A stretch of 64,000 nt of DNA from Kitasatospora acidiphila (GTDB lineage: Bacteria > Actinomycetota > Actinomycetes > Streptomycetales > Streptomycetaceae). Below the pieces are notes generated by a model, which saw only the letters and a program-made list of their open reading frames with translations, ran no database searches and was not told the DNA's origin. The stretch covers positions 7,938,501 through 8,002,500 of the forward strand of contig NZ_VIGB01000003.1 in assembly GCF_006636205.1 (NCBI RefSeq). The letters are read 5' to 3'. This document shows, in pieces, positions 42,371-51,260 of the stretch. The stretch's first letter is position 1; each line of letters begins with the position of its first letter. Both the position numbers and the translations under genes were made by a program.

Positions 42371-42403
42371 ACGCGCTCCACCCGCTGACTGGTTGAGCTG
42401 CCG

Positions 42404-42445
42404 ACGCGGCGCCGGGGCACGAACGACCGTGCCCCGGCGCCGCGT
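42404..42445. terminator. Bidirectional terminator
   Basis: A perfect 17-bp GC-rich stem (ACGCGGCGCCGGGGCAC and its complement) with an 8-base loop lies between two convergent genes, 34 bp after the peptidase stop. Confidence 0.92.
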
Positions 42446-42464
42446 TGCGCGTGTTCGGCGAGGA

Positions 42465-43246
42465 TCAGCTGTTGCTCAGCTTCTCGGCCTGGTACATGCC
42501 GCACGCCGCCGTCTGGAAGTAGCCGGCGGAGACCCAGTACCCCGACGGGATCGGCGAGTCCGCGCAGGCGGTGATGCCGTTGTAGACGATGCCGAGGCTA
42601 CCGCCCAGGTACTGGCCGCAGCTGTTGACCGTGTAGTTGCCGGTGATCACGTAGTTGGCGGGGATCGGCGAGTTGCCGCAGAACTGCATGCCGTTGTAGG
42701 CGGCGGTGAGGTTGGCGGCCTGGTAGATGCCGCAGGCCCCGAGCGTGTAGTTGGACGTGATCACATAGCCCGACGGGATCGGCGAGTTGCCGCAGATCTG
42801 GATGCCGTTGGAGACGGTCCTGATCACCTCGCTGTAGTACTGGCCGCACGGCCCGCTGGGACCCTCCGAGGTGATCACGTAGTTGCCGGGATCGCCCCGT
42901 TGCCGTTCCCGCAGATGGTGATGCCGCTGTACGGCGTGTTGAGCGTGCCGCCCTGGTAGCTGCCGCAGTTGTTGGTGGTGTAGTTGGAAGTGAGCACATA
43001 GCCCGACGGGATCGGCGAGTTGTCGCAGATCTGGATGCCGTTGTACGGGAGCTGGATGGTCTCGGTGAGGTAGCCGCCGGTACAGGTGTTGGTGAGCGTC
43101 TCCGAGGTGATCACATAGCCGGGCGGCACCGGTTGGCTGCCGCACACCGTGGCCGCCTGCGCGGTGGCGCCGAACCAGACGAGGCCACCGGCCACCATGG
43201 CCAGCACGGCGACCAGCCGGCCCAGCCAAATTCCTGCGAACTTCAT
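42465..43246 (-). pseudogene. Secreted six-repeat protein, one frameshift
   Basis: A Sec signal (LGRLVAVLAMVAGGLVWFGA, cleavage near AQA-AT) is followed by six units of about 38 residues built on CGNSPIPSGYVITSNYT, then CG.Y, then YNGI.(I/F). Each unit has two conserved Cys. Unit 3 is broken; one base restored in the short run near 42,886 gives CGNGNGAIPGNYVITSE and reads on to the end. The family is not recognised. Paired Cys and periodic Tyr/Asn suggest a small disulphide-stapled beta-repeat at the cell surface. The start follows AAGTGGGG. Confidence 0.75.
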
Positions 43247-43444
43247 GGGTCCCCACTTCTCTCGTCCCGGTCCGGGCGGACCGGGCATGACCTGCCGTCA
43301 TGGCCGTGCGGTCACGGCTGTCCGGCTCGGCCACCACACTGGGGCGGCGCGCTGCGGCAGCCAACAGCCGCCGCGGATGGACAAACAATCGTGGAAAATC
43401 CGCCGCCGCCGACCCGCCGCACCGCCTGGTTGGCCGGGGTCCGG

Positions 43445-44378
43445 TCAGGGGCTGGTGCTCGCCCAGCCCTGGTTGGCGTCGACGGTCGCCAGCGGGGCGA
43501 CGGAGGTGCCGCTCGCGGTGCCGAAGCTGACACAGACCGGGGTCGCCGTGTCGATCACGACCAGCGGGTTGCGGGACCGGTGTCGAGCTTGGCGAAGAGC
43601 AGCACGGTGCCGCCGACCGCCTGGGCCGGGTCGCCGGGGTTGACGGTCACCGGGTGCCGCCACACCCACTCACCCCAGGTGATGGTGGTCGGCACCTCGG
43701 TGGTTCCTCCGGTGGGGCCGGCGAGTTGGGCGTACACCTGCCCGGTGTAGGCCTGGGCGTACTGGTAGACCCAGTGGGTGCGCGCCTGGCAGCCGGAGCC
43801 CTGGGCGGGCCACGGCGCCGGTGAGGGGGCGGGGACGATCACGACGGAGGGCATCGGCGTCGGCCGGGGGGCGGCCGCGGCTGCCGCGCCCTGGGTGGAG
43901 TGGCCCGGCAGCGCGGCGCCCATCGGGATGCCGACGGCCAGCCCCACCGCCAGGGCCGCCAGCATCCGCAGGCGCGGGGGCGGTGTCGGCAGCCTGCGGC
44001 GCGGCGCGGCAGGCCGTGGTGGTGGCGGCTCGGCGGGGGCTGCGAGGGTGCGGGGTCGGCGGGGAGAGGGGTGGGCTCCTGGGGTGCCGGGTCCGGGGCG
44101 GCCGCCTGCGCGATGGCCGCCTGGGTCGCCTCCCAGCGCTCCCGCCACGGGGCAGTCTCGCTGTGTCCGCAGGCGTGCACGAAGGCCTCGACCGTCGGCC
44201 AGGTCGGGAACTCCACGCCGCCGGCCGCCTCGGAGAGCGCGGAGATGGAGCGGTGGGCCCGCCGGCTCATGGCGGCGAAGGTGGGGTTCCCGGCGCTTTC
44301 ACGGGCGGCCCGCAGTAGTGCGGCGAACTCGGCCACCGGGCCGCCAGACATGTCCAAGTCTCGCTGTCTACGGCCCAT
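43445..44378 (-). pseudogene. Membrane-anchored XRE-type HTH protein, two frameshifts
   Basis: The N-terminus MGRRQRDLDMSGGPVAEF, RRAHRSISALSEAAGG and WPTVEAFVHACGH is the cytoplasmic HTH found in many streptomycete proteins. A Pro-rich linker, a membrane segment (RMLAALAVGLAVGIPMGAAL) and an exported domain follow (HWVYQYAQAYTGQVYAQLAG, EWVWRHPVTVNPGDPAQAVG, LVVIDTATPVCVSFG). Two missing bases, in G runs 44035-44039 and 43573-43575, split it into three frames. Restored length is about 311 residues. The domain order suggests a one-component membrane sensor; the ligand is unknown. Confidence 0.75.
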
Positions 44379-44505
44379 TTGTGCCCTTTCCGGTCGGATT
44401 TCGTGTGCCGGGGCGTACTCTGGCACATCCGAAGGCCGGGCGGAGCAGCGCTTTTCGGCCGACTGGCGGCGACCGGTGGCCGAGAACGGGCGATCGCCCG
44501 ACGGC

Positions 44506-44898
44506 TCAGGCGAGCAGCTTCGCCTTCGCCTTCTGGTACTCCTCCTCGGTGATGGCACCACCGTTCTTCAGCTCGGCCAGCTTGGCCAGTTGGTCGGCCT
44601 GGCTCGCGCTGCTGCCGCCGGCCGCGTCGCGGATGTAGGCCTGGAACGCGGCCTCGCTCTTCTTGGCCTGCTCGATGTCGCGTTCGCCCATGCTGTGCCC
44701 GCGGGCGATCAGGTACACCAGGACGCCCAGGAACGGCAGGATGATCACGAAGAACACCCAGCCCGCCTTGCCCCAGCCCTTCAGGTCGTGGCTGCGGAAG
44801 ATGTCCGTGATCACCTTGAAGAGCAGGAAGAGCCAGACGATCCAGAGGAAGAACTCCAGCATCGTCCAGAACAGATCGAGCAGCGGGTAGTTGTGCAT
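44506..44898 (-). CDS. PLDc_N/SHOCT-domain membrane protein
   Basis: Protein of 130 residues. Two membrane segments (MLEFFLWIVWLFLLFKVITD and GWVFFVIILPFLGVLVYLIA) form a PLDc_N module with the D..RS.D..GWGK motif. After a short linker comes a SHOCT helix pair (DQLAKLAELKNGGAITEEEY). Such proteins are common and of unknown function. Confidence 0.92.
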   Translation of the reverse strand: MHNYPLLDLFWTMLEFFLWIVWLFLLFKVITDIFRSHDLKGWGKAGWVFFVIILPFLGVLVYLIARGHSMGERDIEQAKKSEAAFQAYIRDAAGGSSASQADQLAKLAELKNGGAITEEEYQKAKAKLLA

Positions 44899-44997
44899 CG
44901 TGGGCGCTCCCTCGCGGGCCGGACGGACGGTGCCGTCAGCGGTGCCGCCATGCGGGCGGGGTGGGCGGCTGACCAGGGCAGCCGTATTCGCGAGCGT

Positions 44998-45171
44998 ATG
45001 ACCCGAAGATGCCTTCTGCCCGATTTATTGCGCCATGAGGTGCCGCTTCGCGAGCACGGCATCGTGCTGCCCGAGCCGTACCGGACCTTCGTCGCGGAGA
45101 TCACCGACGGCTCCTACCGGGGGCTGGCGGAGCGTCAGTTCAGCGGCCGGTCCACCACCGCCAGCAGGTAG
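44998..45171 (+). pseudogene. Fragment of a SMI1/KNR4-type protein
   Basis: The plus strand reads LREHGIVLPEPYRTFVAEIT then DGSYRGL, the core of SMI1/KNR4 immunity-type proteins. It breaks off after about 45 residues, where the 3' end of the methyltransferase gene begins on the other strand. There is no ribosome site. It looks like a decayed gene cut by rearrangement. Confidence 0.5.
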
Positions 45172-45935
45172 GCCGCCTCGACCACGATGTCCGCGCCACC
45201 TGACCGGTTCCACTCGGTGAAGACGGCGGCCAGGTCGTGGTGGAGCGCGGTCCAGCTGCCGTCCGCTATCAGGCGGGCCCGCTCGGCCTGCAGGTGGCCG
45301 GCCGTGCGGACCCAGAACTCGGCCGCCGCGACCGGTGACGGGAACTCGAAGCGCACCTGCTCGACGGTGGCCGACACCGCCAGCGGCGCGAACAGCGCGC
45401 GCAGCACGTCGAGGTCGCCCCAGCGGGTCGGCGGCTGACCACCGGGCGGCGGGGGCGGCAGATAGCGGGACGCCGCGCGGTTGGTGGCGGCCATGAAGCC
45501 GTCGGGCGTCCAGGCGGCCGACACGATCCGTCCGCCCGGCGCGCAGCAGCGCACCAGCGCGTCGGCCGCCCGCCGGGCGTCCGGGGCGTACATGGCGCCG
45601 AAGACGGTGACCACGCGGTCGTAGCTGCCGCGCAGCCCGTCGGCGGCGGCCGGCTGCCAGGCGATCGGCAGCTGCTCGGCGCGGGCCCGCTCCACCGCCA
45701 GCCCCAGCAGCTCGGGGGTCGGGTCGGCGCCGGTGGCCAGCGCACCGCGTCGGGCGGCGGCCAGCACGGCGTTGCCGGTGCCGCAGCCGACGTCCAGCAG
45801 AGTGGTGCCGTCCGCCACCTCGGCCGCGGTGACCACCCGGTCCGCCACGGCGGTGAGGCGCCGCGCCATCGCGGGGTAGTCGCCGGCGGCCCAGGTCGAG
45901 GTCGAGGTGGCGCTGGGCGGGGGAGTGTCGGTCAC
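45135..45935 (-). CDS. Class I SAM-dependent methyltransferase
   Basis: Protein of 266 residues. Motif I TLLDVGCGTGNAVLAAARRG, the acidic ribose contact ATGADPTPELLGLA, and YDRVVTVFGAMYAPDARRAA define the Rossmann methyltransferase fold of the UbiE/ubiquinone type. Substrate unknown. It is divergent from the HxlR regulator gene. Confidence 0.92.
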   Translation of the reverse strand: MTDTPPPSATSTSTWAAGDYPAMARRLTAVADRVVTAAEVADGTTLLDVGCGTGNAVLAAARRGALATGADPTPELLGLAVERARAEQLPIAWQPAAADGLRGSYDRVVTVFGAMYAPDARRAADALVRCCAPGGRIVSAAWTPDGFMAATNRAASRYLPPPPPGGQPPTRWGDLDVLRALFAPLAVSATVEQVRFEFPSPVAAAEFWVRTAGHLQAERARLIADGSWTALHHDLAAVFTEWNRSGGADIVVEAAYLLAVVDRPLN

Positions 45936-46040
45936 GGCGGTGCCCTTCCAGGTTGCTGCGGTCGGCCGGAGTCGAGCCTCCTATGGTCTGATGGTCCGTC
46001 GGTGGTACAAGAACTGGACCGGACCGGGGGTGGGTCGCGG

Positions 46041-46694
46041 ATGCGGCACGGGATCGAGTACTGCCCGGTGTCGGTGGGGGCGGAGCTGGTCGGCGACCGG
46101 TGGACCCTGCTGGTGCTGCGTGAACTGCTGCTCGGCTCCCGCCGGTTCAACGACATCCACCGCGGGCTGCCCGGCATCAGCCGCACCCTGCTGTCGGCGC
46201 GGCTGCGGCGGATGAGCGCGCACGGGCTGGTGGAGCGCGAGCTCGACGACGGCGGACGGCCCGAGTACCGGCTGAGCCGGGCGGGGGCGGAGCTTGAGCC
46301 GGTGGTCTGGCAGCTCGGCGACTGGGCCAGGCGCTGGGCCTTCGGTGACCCGGAGGCCGAACAGCTCGACGGTGGTTGGCTGTTGTGGCGGCTGCGGCAG
46401 TTCGTCAAGGTCGCCGCGCTGCCCGCGCGGCGGGTGGTGGTGGAGTTCGCCTTCCACGACCCGGACGAGCTGGGCTGGTTGGTGCTGGCGCCGGGCGAGG
46501 TGAGCGCCTGCCGACGGCACCCGGGCTATGAGGTCGACGTCTGGGTGACGGCCGACCAGGCCGAGTTCCACCGGGTCGTCGCCGGCAGCGGCTCCCTGGC
46601 CGCCGCGCGGCGCTCGGGCCTGCTGGAGCTCGCCGGCGAACCGGGTCTGGTGGCCGCCTTCCCGCGCTGGTTCGCCTGGCGGGACGGCAGTTGA
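46041..46694 (+). CDS. HxlR-family transcriptional regulator with C-terminal sterol-carrier-like domain
   Basis: Protein of 217 residues. The winged helix is typical HxlR: YCPVSVGAELVGDRWTLLVL, SRRFNDIHRGLPGISRTLLS, LVERELDDGGRPEYRLSRAG. The last 90 residues resemble an SCP2-like domain (HPGYEVDVWVTADQAEFHRV). The ATG at 46041 is chosen by family length; 46002 is an alternative. It may control the divergent methyltransferase gene. Confidence 0.9.
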   Translation: MRHGIEYCPVSVGAELVGDRWTLLVLRELLLGSRRFNDIHRGLPGISRTLLSARLRRMSAHGLVERELDDGGRPEYRLSRAGAELEPVVWQLGDWARRWAFGDPEAEQLDGGWLLWRLRQFVKVAALPARRVVVEFAFHDPDELGWLVLAPGEVSACRRHPGYEVDVWVTADQAEFHRVVAGSGSLAAARRSGLLELAGEPGLVAAFPRWFAWRDGS

Positions 46695-47012
46695 GCTGAC
46701 CGCCCGCAGTGCGGCTCCGCTGCTCGGCGGCTACTGACCAAGCGCGTCGGCGCAGTGCCGGTGGGGGTGTCAACTCACAGGTGAGCGCGGCTACTTGGCG
46801 TTCAGCGTGATGAGTGTCACGCCTCGGTTCAAGCCAACCTTGTCTGAATCCTTCACTTCTCATCCCCGCGCTCTTCATTCTGACGATGCGTCAGGTACGG
46901 TGAGCTAGTGAAATATCACATTGCAACAGCGTCGGAGTCTCCGATGCCGTGCGCCGTCCGGTGCCCACTGCCCTGGCGGTCCTCAACTCACCAACCCTGG
47001 AAGGAAGATCCC
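46695..47012. promoter_or_regulatory. Intergenic leader with three dyads
   Basis: No gene is visible. Dyads occur at 46805-46822 (GCGTGA..TCACGC), 46880-46894 (CTGACG ATG CGTCAG) and 46909-46920 (GTGA..TCAC). TACGGT just after the second could be a -10 box. A purine-rich ribosome site (GGAAGGAAG) sits at the right end. Confidence 0.4.
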
Positions 47013-47534
47013 ATGTCCCGATCCCTGCTGCTCGCTGCCGGTGCGGCGAGTCTCGCGCTGCTCGGCGCGGCGCCCGCACAGGCGGCCACCGTGCACCCGG
47101 CCACCGTCTCCCCGGCGGTGGCCGGGCAGCCGGTGTGCGCCACCGGCATGCAGTCCGGGCTGGCCACCACGGTGTGCGCCACGGTCTCCGGCGACAGTGT
47201 CTCCGTCACCGGTCAGATCGCGCTGGCCGGTCCGCCGAGCGACCCCACCGGCGCCGGCCCGACCGGCCCGGGCCCCACCGGTCCCGGCCCCAGCGGTCCG
47301 GGCTCCGGTGGCTTGCCGGTCCAGCAGCTGGACACCCGGCTGGCCGCCGACGTGGCCGGCGGTGCGAACCTGGACGCCCTCCCGCAGAGCGTGACCTTCA
47401 CCGCCTCCACCGTGGTGCTCGGCCCGCTCGACACCACCGCGCCGTGCGGCTCGACGGTGCACGCGAGCCTCGCGGTCTCCTCCTACCCGTGGGCCGCCGT
47501 GCCGGTCAGCGTGGACGTCCCGGTCGCCTGCTGA
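47013..47534 (+). CDS. Small secreted protein with Gly-Pro linker
   Basis: Protein of 173 residues. A Sec signal (RSLLLAAGAASLALLGAAPA, cleavage near AQA-AT) is followed by a Cys-bearing segment (VCATGMQSGLATTVCATVSG), a Gly/Pro/Thr linker and a second Cys-bearing half (TTAPCGSTVHASLAV.., ending in VAC). Four Cys suggest two disulphides. Family not recognised. A strong terminator follows. Confidence 0.75.
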   Translation: MSRSLLLAAGAASLALLGAAPAQAATVHPATVSPAVAGQPVCATGMQSGLATTVCATVSGDSVSVTGQIALAGPPSDPTGAGPTGPGPTGPGPSGPGSGGLPVQQLDTRLAADVAGGANLDALPQSVTFTASTVVLGPLDTTAPCGSTVHASLAVSSYPWAAVPVSVDVPVAC

Positions 47535-47568
47535 CCCGCGCCTGACGCGGCGTCGCCAGTCGCCGAAC

Positions 47569-47607
47569 GGCCCCGCCGCACCCGGTGGAAGCGGGTGCGG
47601 CGGGGCC
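47569..47607 (+). terminator. Hairpin terminator
   Basis: GGCCCCGCCGCACCCG pairs perfectly with CGGGTGCGGCGGGGCC over 16 bp around a 7-base loop, 35 bp after the secreted protein stop. Confidence 0.92.
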
Positions 47608-47703
47608 CGACACGACGGTACTCCGGCTGGTCGTCATGCGCACCACCAGTGCCCGGCCGTACCACTTCCGGCGGGCCCGGTTCCAATTGGCTCCGTCCAG
47701 CTG

Positions 47704-49059
47704 ATGGTTCATAAGATGCGCGCCGTGATGATCACCCGACGACGATTGCCGGGCCGCCCAGCCGCGTTGCTGACAGCCCTGCTGACCATGGCCTTCGCCA
47801 CCCTGGGCGTGCTGCCCGCGCAGGCCGACAGCCCGAGCCCCAGCCCCACGGAGCAGACCGCGGGCGGCGACGACGCCCCCAAGGTGGACCTGATCCTGGA
47901 CGTCAGCGGATCCATGGGAATCGCCGACATCGACGGCCGCAGCCGGATATCGGTCGCCCAGCAGTCCATCGACGACGTCATCGACGCCCTGCCTCCGGAG
48001 GCCGAGTTCGGCATCCGCACCCTGGGCGCCACCTACCCGGTCAGCGACAAGACGGACGGCTGCACCGACACCAAGGTGCTCTACCCGGTCGGCCACACCG
48101 ACAAGGTGGAGGCCAAGACCGCCGTCGCCACCCTGCGCCCCACCGGCTGGACCCCGATCGGCCTGGCGCTGCGCGGCGCGGCCCAGGACCTGGGCACCGG
48201 CACGGCCACCCGCCGCGTGGTGCTCGTCACCGACGGCGAGGACGACTGCGCCCCGCCGGACCCGTGCGACGTGGCCCGCGAACTGGCCGCCCAAGGCACC
48301 CACCTGGTGGTCGACACGCTCGGCCTGGCCCATGACGACAAGGTCCGCCAGCAGCTGCTCTGCATCGCCAACGCCACCGGCGGCACCTACACCGACGTGC
48401 ACAGCCAGCAGCAGCTGACCGAGCGGCTGAAGCAGTCGGTCCAGCACTCCGACAACAGCTACCGCGCCACCCCGGCGAACGTCACCGGCACCGACCAGTG
48501 CGCCACCGCCCCGCTGCTCTCGCCCGGCGTCTACGCCGACCGCGAGAAGTTCTCCGAGCACCGGGTCTACCGGGTGCCGGTGAAGAACGGCCAGGAGCTG
48601 CGCGCCTCGGTGAGCGTCACCCCCGACCGCGCCGTGGCCCGCGACTACGGCGTGCTGCTGCAGGCCACCGACGGCAGCGGCCAGGAGCTGGTGCGCGGCA
48701 CGGACGCGGGCAGCGGGCGCACCGATGTCGCCGCCACCGGCCTGCGCTGGTCCGCGACCCGCAGCGCCTCGCCGACCGCCTCGGCAACCGGCACCACCGG
48801 CGTGGCCAACGGTGACCAGGTGGTCTGCCTGGTGGTCAGCAACTCCTTCGCCGGCCAGCCGGGCGTGCAGTCCGACCCCGGACTGCCGCTGGAGCTGACC
48901 GTGGACGTCAAGGCGGCTTCGTCCGCCCCCGACGGCCCGGCGCTCGGGCTCGGCCGCGGTTGGATCATGCTGCTGGTGCTGACCGGCGCCGGACTGGTCT
49001 GCGGGCTGCTCTGGGGCTGGATCGCACGCTGGCGGATCCGGATCTGGCAGGAGAACTGA
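47704..49059 (+). CDS. Membrane-anchored VWA-domain protein
   Basis: Protein of 451 residues. A signal peptide (ALLTALLTMAFATLGVLPAQ) leads to a von Willebrand A domain with a full MIDAS motif (VDLILDVSGSMG, then PTGWTPIGLAL and VVLVTDGEDDC). A beta-rich domain follows, then one membrane segment near the end (GWIMLLVLTGAGLVCGLLWG) and a basic tail. The VWA domain faces outward and should bind a metal-dependent partner. The gene at 49062 is probably that partner. Three in-frame ATGs lie within 25 bp (47704, 47716, 47728) and none has a clear ribosome site. Confidence 0.88.
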   Translation: MVHKMRAVMITRRRLPGRPAALLTALLTMAFATLGVLPAQADSPSPSPTEQTAGGDDAPKVDLILDVSGSMGIADIDGRSRISVAQQSIDDVIDALPPEAEFGIRTLGATYPVSDKTDGCTDTKVLYPVGHTDKVEAKTAVATLRPTGWTPIGLALRGAAQDLGTGTATRRVVLVTDGEDDCAPPDPCDVARELAAQGTHLVVDTLGLAHDDKVRQQLLCIANATGGTYTDVHSQQQLTERLKQSVQHSDNSYRATPANVTGTDQCATAPLLSPGVYADREKFSEHRVYRVPVKNGQELRASVSVTPDRAVARDYGVLLQATDGSGQELVRGTDAGSGRTDVAATGLRWSATRSASPTASATGTTGVANGDQVVCLVVSNSFAGQPGVQSDPGLPLELTVDVKAASSAPDGPALGLGRGWIMLLVLTGAGLVCGLLWGWIARWRIRIWQEN

Positions 49060-49061
49060 CG

Positions 49062-49979
49062 ATGCGTAGGACTCGTACTCTGCTGGCCGGCTTGCTGGCC
49101 GCCGGCGCCGCCCTGACCGGCGTCGTCACCGCGGCCCCGGTGGCCGTCGCCGACGCGCCGTCGCCCACGGCCGCCGCGTCGGCCTCCGGCTCGGCCGCCC
49201 CGGTCACCACCTCCGGCACCTCGTTCCTGACCGCGACCACCCTGGCGCCCGGCCAGGACGCCGTCGTGACCGGCTCCACCGGCGACTACCTGTACTGGGC
49301 GTTCGGCGCCTCGGCCGGGCAGACCGACACCGTCACGGTGAACGTCACGCTGCCCCAGGCCTCCGACCGGCACGGCCCGCAGACCTGGACGGTGGACCTC
49401 TTCGACGGCCTGCGCCGCCGCCAGGCCTGCACCGCCGGCCCGCAGACCGGCACCGCCGACCAGAACACCGGCTCCCTGTCGCTGAGTTGCACGCTGCGGC
49501 AGATCCGCTCCTGGGCCGAGCCGTGGTCCGGCGACCCGCTGCCTGGCAGCTACTACGTGCGGCTCTCGGTCACCGACGTGCCGCAGAACGACCTCGGGCT
49601 GGCCACCCAGGTGCGGGTGCACGTCAGCGGCAAGGGCGGCGTGGACGACGCCCAGCCGGAGGGCGGCAGCCTGAAGGCGCCGCTGGTGCCGCCGGTCAAC
49701 CCCGGTGCCACCGGCGCCCCGACGGCCGCCGCCACCCCGAGCGCGTCGGCCGCCCCGTCGCCGGGCGGTGCCACCGTCGCGGCGCCGGCCGCCGTCAAGT
49801 CCCACTGGTACACCGACCTGTTCTCCGGTTGGAACGACCGCTGGTTCTGGACCCTCGGCGGCGCCGCGCTGGCCTCGCTGGCCGGCGTCGGCGGCTACAC
49901 CCTGACCCGCCACCCGCGCGGCCACCGGCGCACCGTGGAGCGGACGGTCACCCGGGTGTACGAGAGCGAACGGGCCTGA
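49062..49979 (+). CDS. Secreted/membrane partner of the VWA protein
   Basis: Protein of 305 residues. A signal peptide (LLAGLLAAGAALTGVVTAAP), a beta-rich domain (TTLAPGQDAVVTGSTGDYLY, PGSYYVRLSVTDVPQNDLGL), an Ala/Pro/Ser linker, one membrane segment (WFWTLGGAALASLAGVGGY) and a basic tail. It starts 2 bp after the VWA stop with AGGAG upstream, so the two are co-translated and share topology. The family is unrecognised. Confidence 0.75.
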   Translation: MRRTRTLLAGLLAAGAALTGVVTAAPVAVADAPSPTAAASASGSAAPVTTSGTSFLTATTLAPGQDAVVTGSTGDYLYWAFGASAGQTDTVTVNVTLPQASDRHGPQTWTVDLFDGLRRRQACTAGPQTGTADQNTGSLSLSCTLRQIRSWAEPWSGDPLPGSYYVRLSVTDVPQNDLGLATQVRVHVSGKGGVDDAQPEGGSLKAPLVPPVNPGATGAPTAAATPSASAAPSPGGATVAAPAAVKSHWYTDLFSGWNDRWFWTLGGAALASLAGVGGYTLTRHPRGHRRTVERTVTRVYESERA

Positions 49980-50022
49980 CGGACCGTCAGGATTGGGCTC
50001 GGCACCGTACGGTGCCGGGCCC
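49975..50022 (+). terminator. Two adjacent terminator hairpins
   Basis: CCTGACGGACCGTCAGG (49975-49991) overlaps the stop codon. A 28-bp near-perfect palindrome follows at 49995-50022 (GGGCTCGGCACCGT and ACGGTGCCGGGCCC, one G-U-type mismatch). The second probably ends the transcript. Confidence 0.8.
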
Positions 50023-50038
50023 ATCGTCGTTCCGCTGC

Positions 50039-50422
50039 TCAAAGGGCGTACTGGGCCAGGCCGTGCCCCAGCGACCAGTCGATGGACTGGTTCTCGGTGA
50101 GGGTGATGAAGACGTTGCGCGGCTCGGTGCCCGCGTGCTCCTGGGCGAGCTCGGCGATCCGGCGGTAGAGGGCCTGCTTCTGGGCGGGGGTGCGGCCGGC
50201 GCGCAGGGTGATGGCGATGTAGACGATGCCCTCGTCGCGGTGGACGCCCAGGTAGTCGCCGACCCGCAGGGTGCCGCTGCTGCCGTTGTGGCTGGTCAGC
50301 ACCTGGAAGTGGTCGTCGGCCGGGATGCCGATGGCCTCGATCAGCGCTTGGTGCACCGCGCGGCCCAGCGCGTCGAGACGGGCGGCGTCGGCGTGCAGGG
50401 CATCGATTCGGACGAACGGCAT
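50039..50422 (-). CDS. Tautomerase-family protein
   Basis: Protein of 127 residues with Pro as the second residue (MPFVRIDAL), which becomes the catalytic N-terminal proline. HQALIEAIGIPADDHFQVL and ITLRAGRTPAQKQALYRRIA match the long tautomerase subgroup that includes malonate semialdehyde decarboxylase-like enzymes. Substrate unknown. Confidence 0.9.
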   Translation of the reverse strand: MPFVRIDALHADAARLDALGRAVHQALIEAIGIPADDHFQVLTSHNGSSGTLRVGDYLGVHRDEGIVYIAITLRAGRTPAQKQALYRRIAELAQEHAGTEPRNVFITLTENQSIDWSLGHGLAQYAL

Positions 50423-50438
50423 GGCAAGGCCCCAGAGG

Positions 50439-51152
50439 TCAGTCGGCTTCCTCCTCAGCAGTGTACATACCAGTAGGTACAGGGGGCTGCGGGGTGGCCG
50501 GCGTCCGGTCGACCGACAGGCCGAGGCAGCTCCAGCTCAGCTGGCGGGGGCCGCCGGGCGGCGGGGCAGGGTGATAAGTCCCGTCGGAGACCGAGAGGTT
50601 GACGATCAGATAGGCCTGCCAGCCCGGCCCGACCCCGGTGCCGTCCTGGAAGACCGTGGTGCCGTTGACCGACCAGTCGACGGAGCCCGCGCCCAGCGTG
50701 ACCTTCAGGTCGAGCTGGGCGCCCGGTGCGACGCCGGCCGAACTGCCGTCCCAGTAGAGGTAGGCGTCGCGGACGTGGTTGGAGAGCTCCAGGATGCCCG
50801 GGTGGTCGGGGTGGTACTCGAAGACGTCGACCTCGTTGCCGCCGTTCCGCCAGGTCCAGATCGCCGGCCAGGCCCCGAGGCCGGTGGGGAGGACGACGCG
50901 GGCGCTGAGCACGTCGCCGGTCTGCACCTGGAAGCCGTCCGGACTGCCCTCGGTGGTCAGCAGGTTGCAGCTCCACAGGCCGCCGAAGAAGCGGCGGGTC
51001 GCGGTGAACCGGCCGCCGGGGCAGTAGGAGCGGTTGAGCCGGTCGAGTTTGTGGTCGCCGAGGTTGGTGGGCCCCATGTTGGGATAGGCGCTGGTCTGAC
51101 CCGCCGTCCACTGCTCCGGCGAGCCGAAGTCCGCCTCGAAGACCACTGCCAT
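50439..51152 (-). CDS. GH16-like concanavalin-fold protein
   Basis: Protein of 237 residues. GAWPAIWTW and NEVDVFEYH give the WP.IW segment and the E-x-D-x-x-E catalytic triad of family 16 glycoside hydrolases. YLIVNLSVSDGTYHP is the usual later strand. It has no signal peptide, which is unusual for this family. The ATG at 51152 is preferred; the GTG at 51164 directly abuts the ribosome site. Confidence 0.8.
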   Translation of the reverse strand: MAVVFEADFGSPEQWTAGQTSAYPNMGPTNLGDHKLDRLNRSYCPGGRFTATRRFFGGLWSCNLLTTEGSPDGFQVQTGDVLSARVVLPTGLGAWPAIWTWRNGGNEVDVFEYHPDHPGILELSNHVRDAYLYWDGSSAGVAPGAQLDLKVTLGAGSVDWSVNGTTVFQDGTGVGPGWQAYLIVNLSVSDGTYHPAPPPGGPRQLSWSCLGLSVDRTPATPQPPVPTGMYTAEEEAD

Positions 51153-51218
51153 GGGTCGCGCCACCCTCTCCGGAATACCGTTGCACGGTGTGGTTTCCCG
51201 GGGGCGGTGCGTGAAAAC

Positions 51219-51255
51219 CGTTCGCCGTCCCGACTGCCTGAGAAGTCGGCGAACG
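51219..51255 (-). terminator. Stem-loop after the 51261-51713 gene
   Basis: CGTTCGCC and GGCGAACG pair, with an inner GACT/AGTC stem and a bulge. It lies directly downstream of the minus-strand stop at 51261. Confidence 0.6.
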
Positions 51256-51260
51256 ATCCG

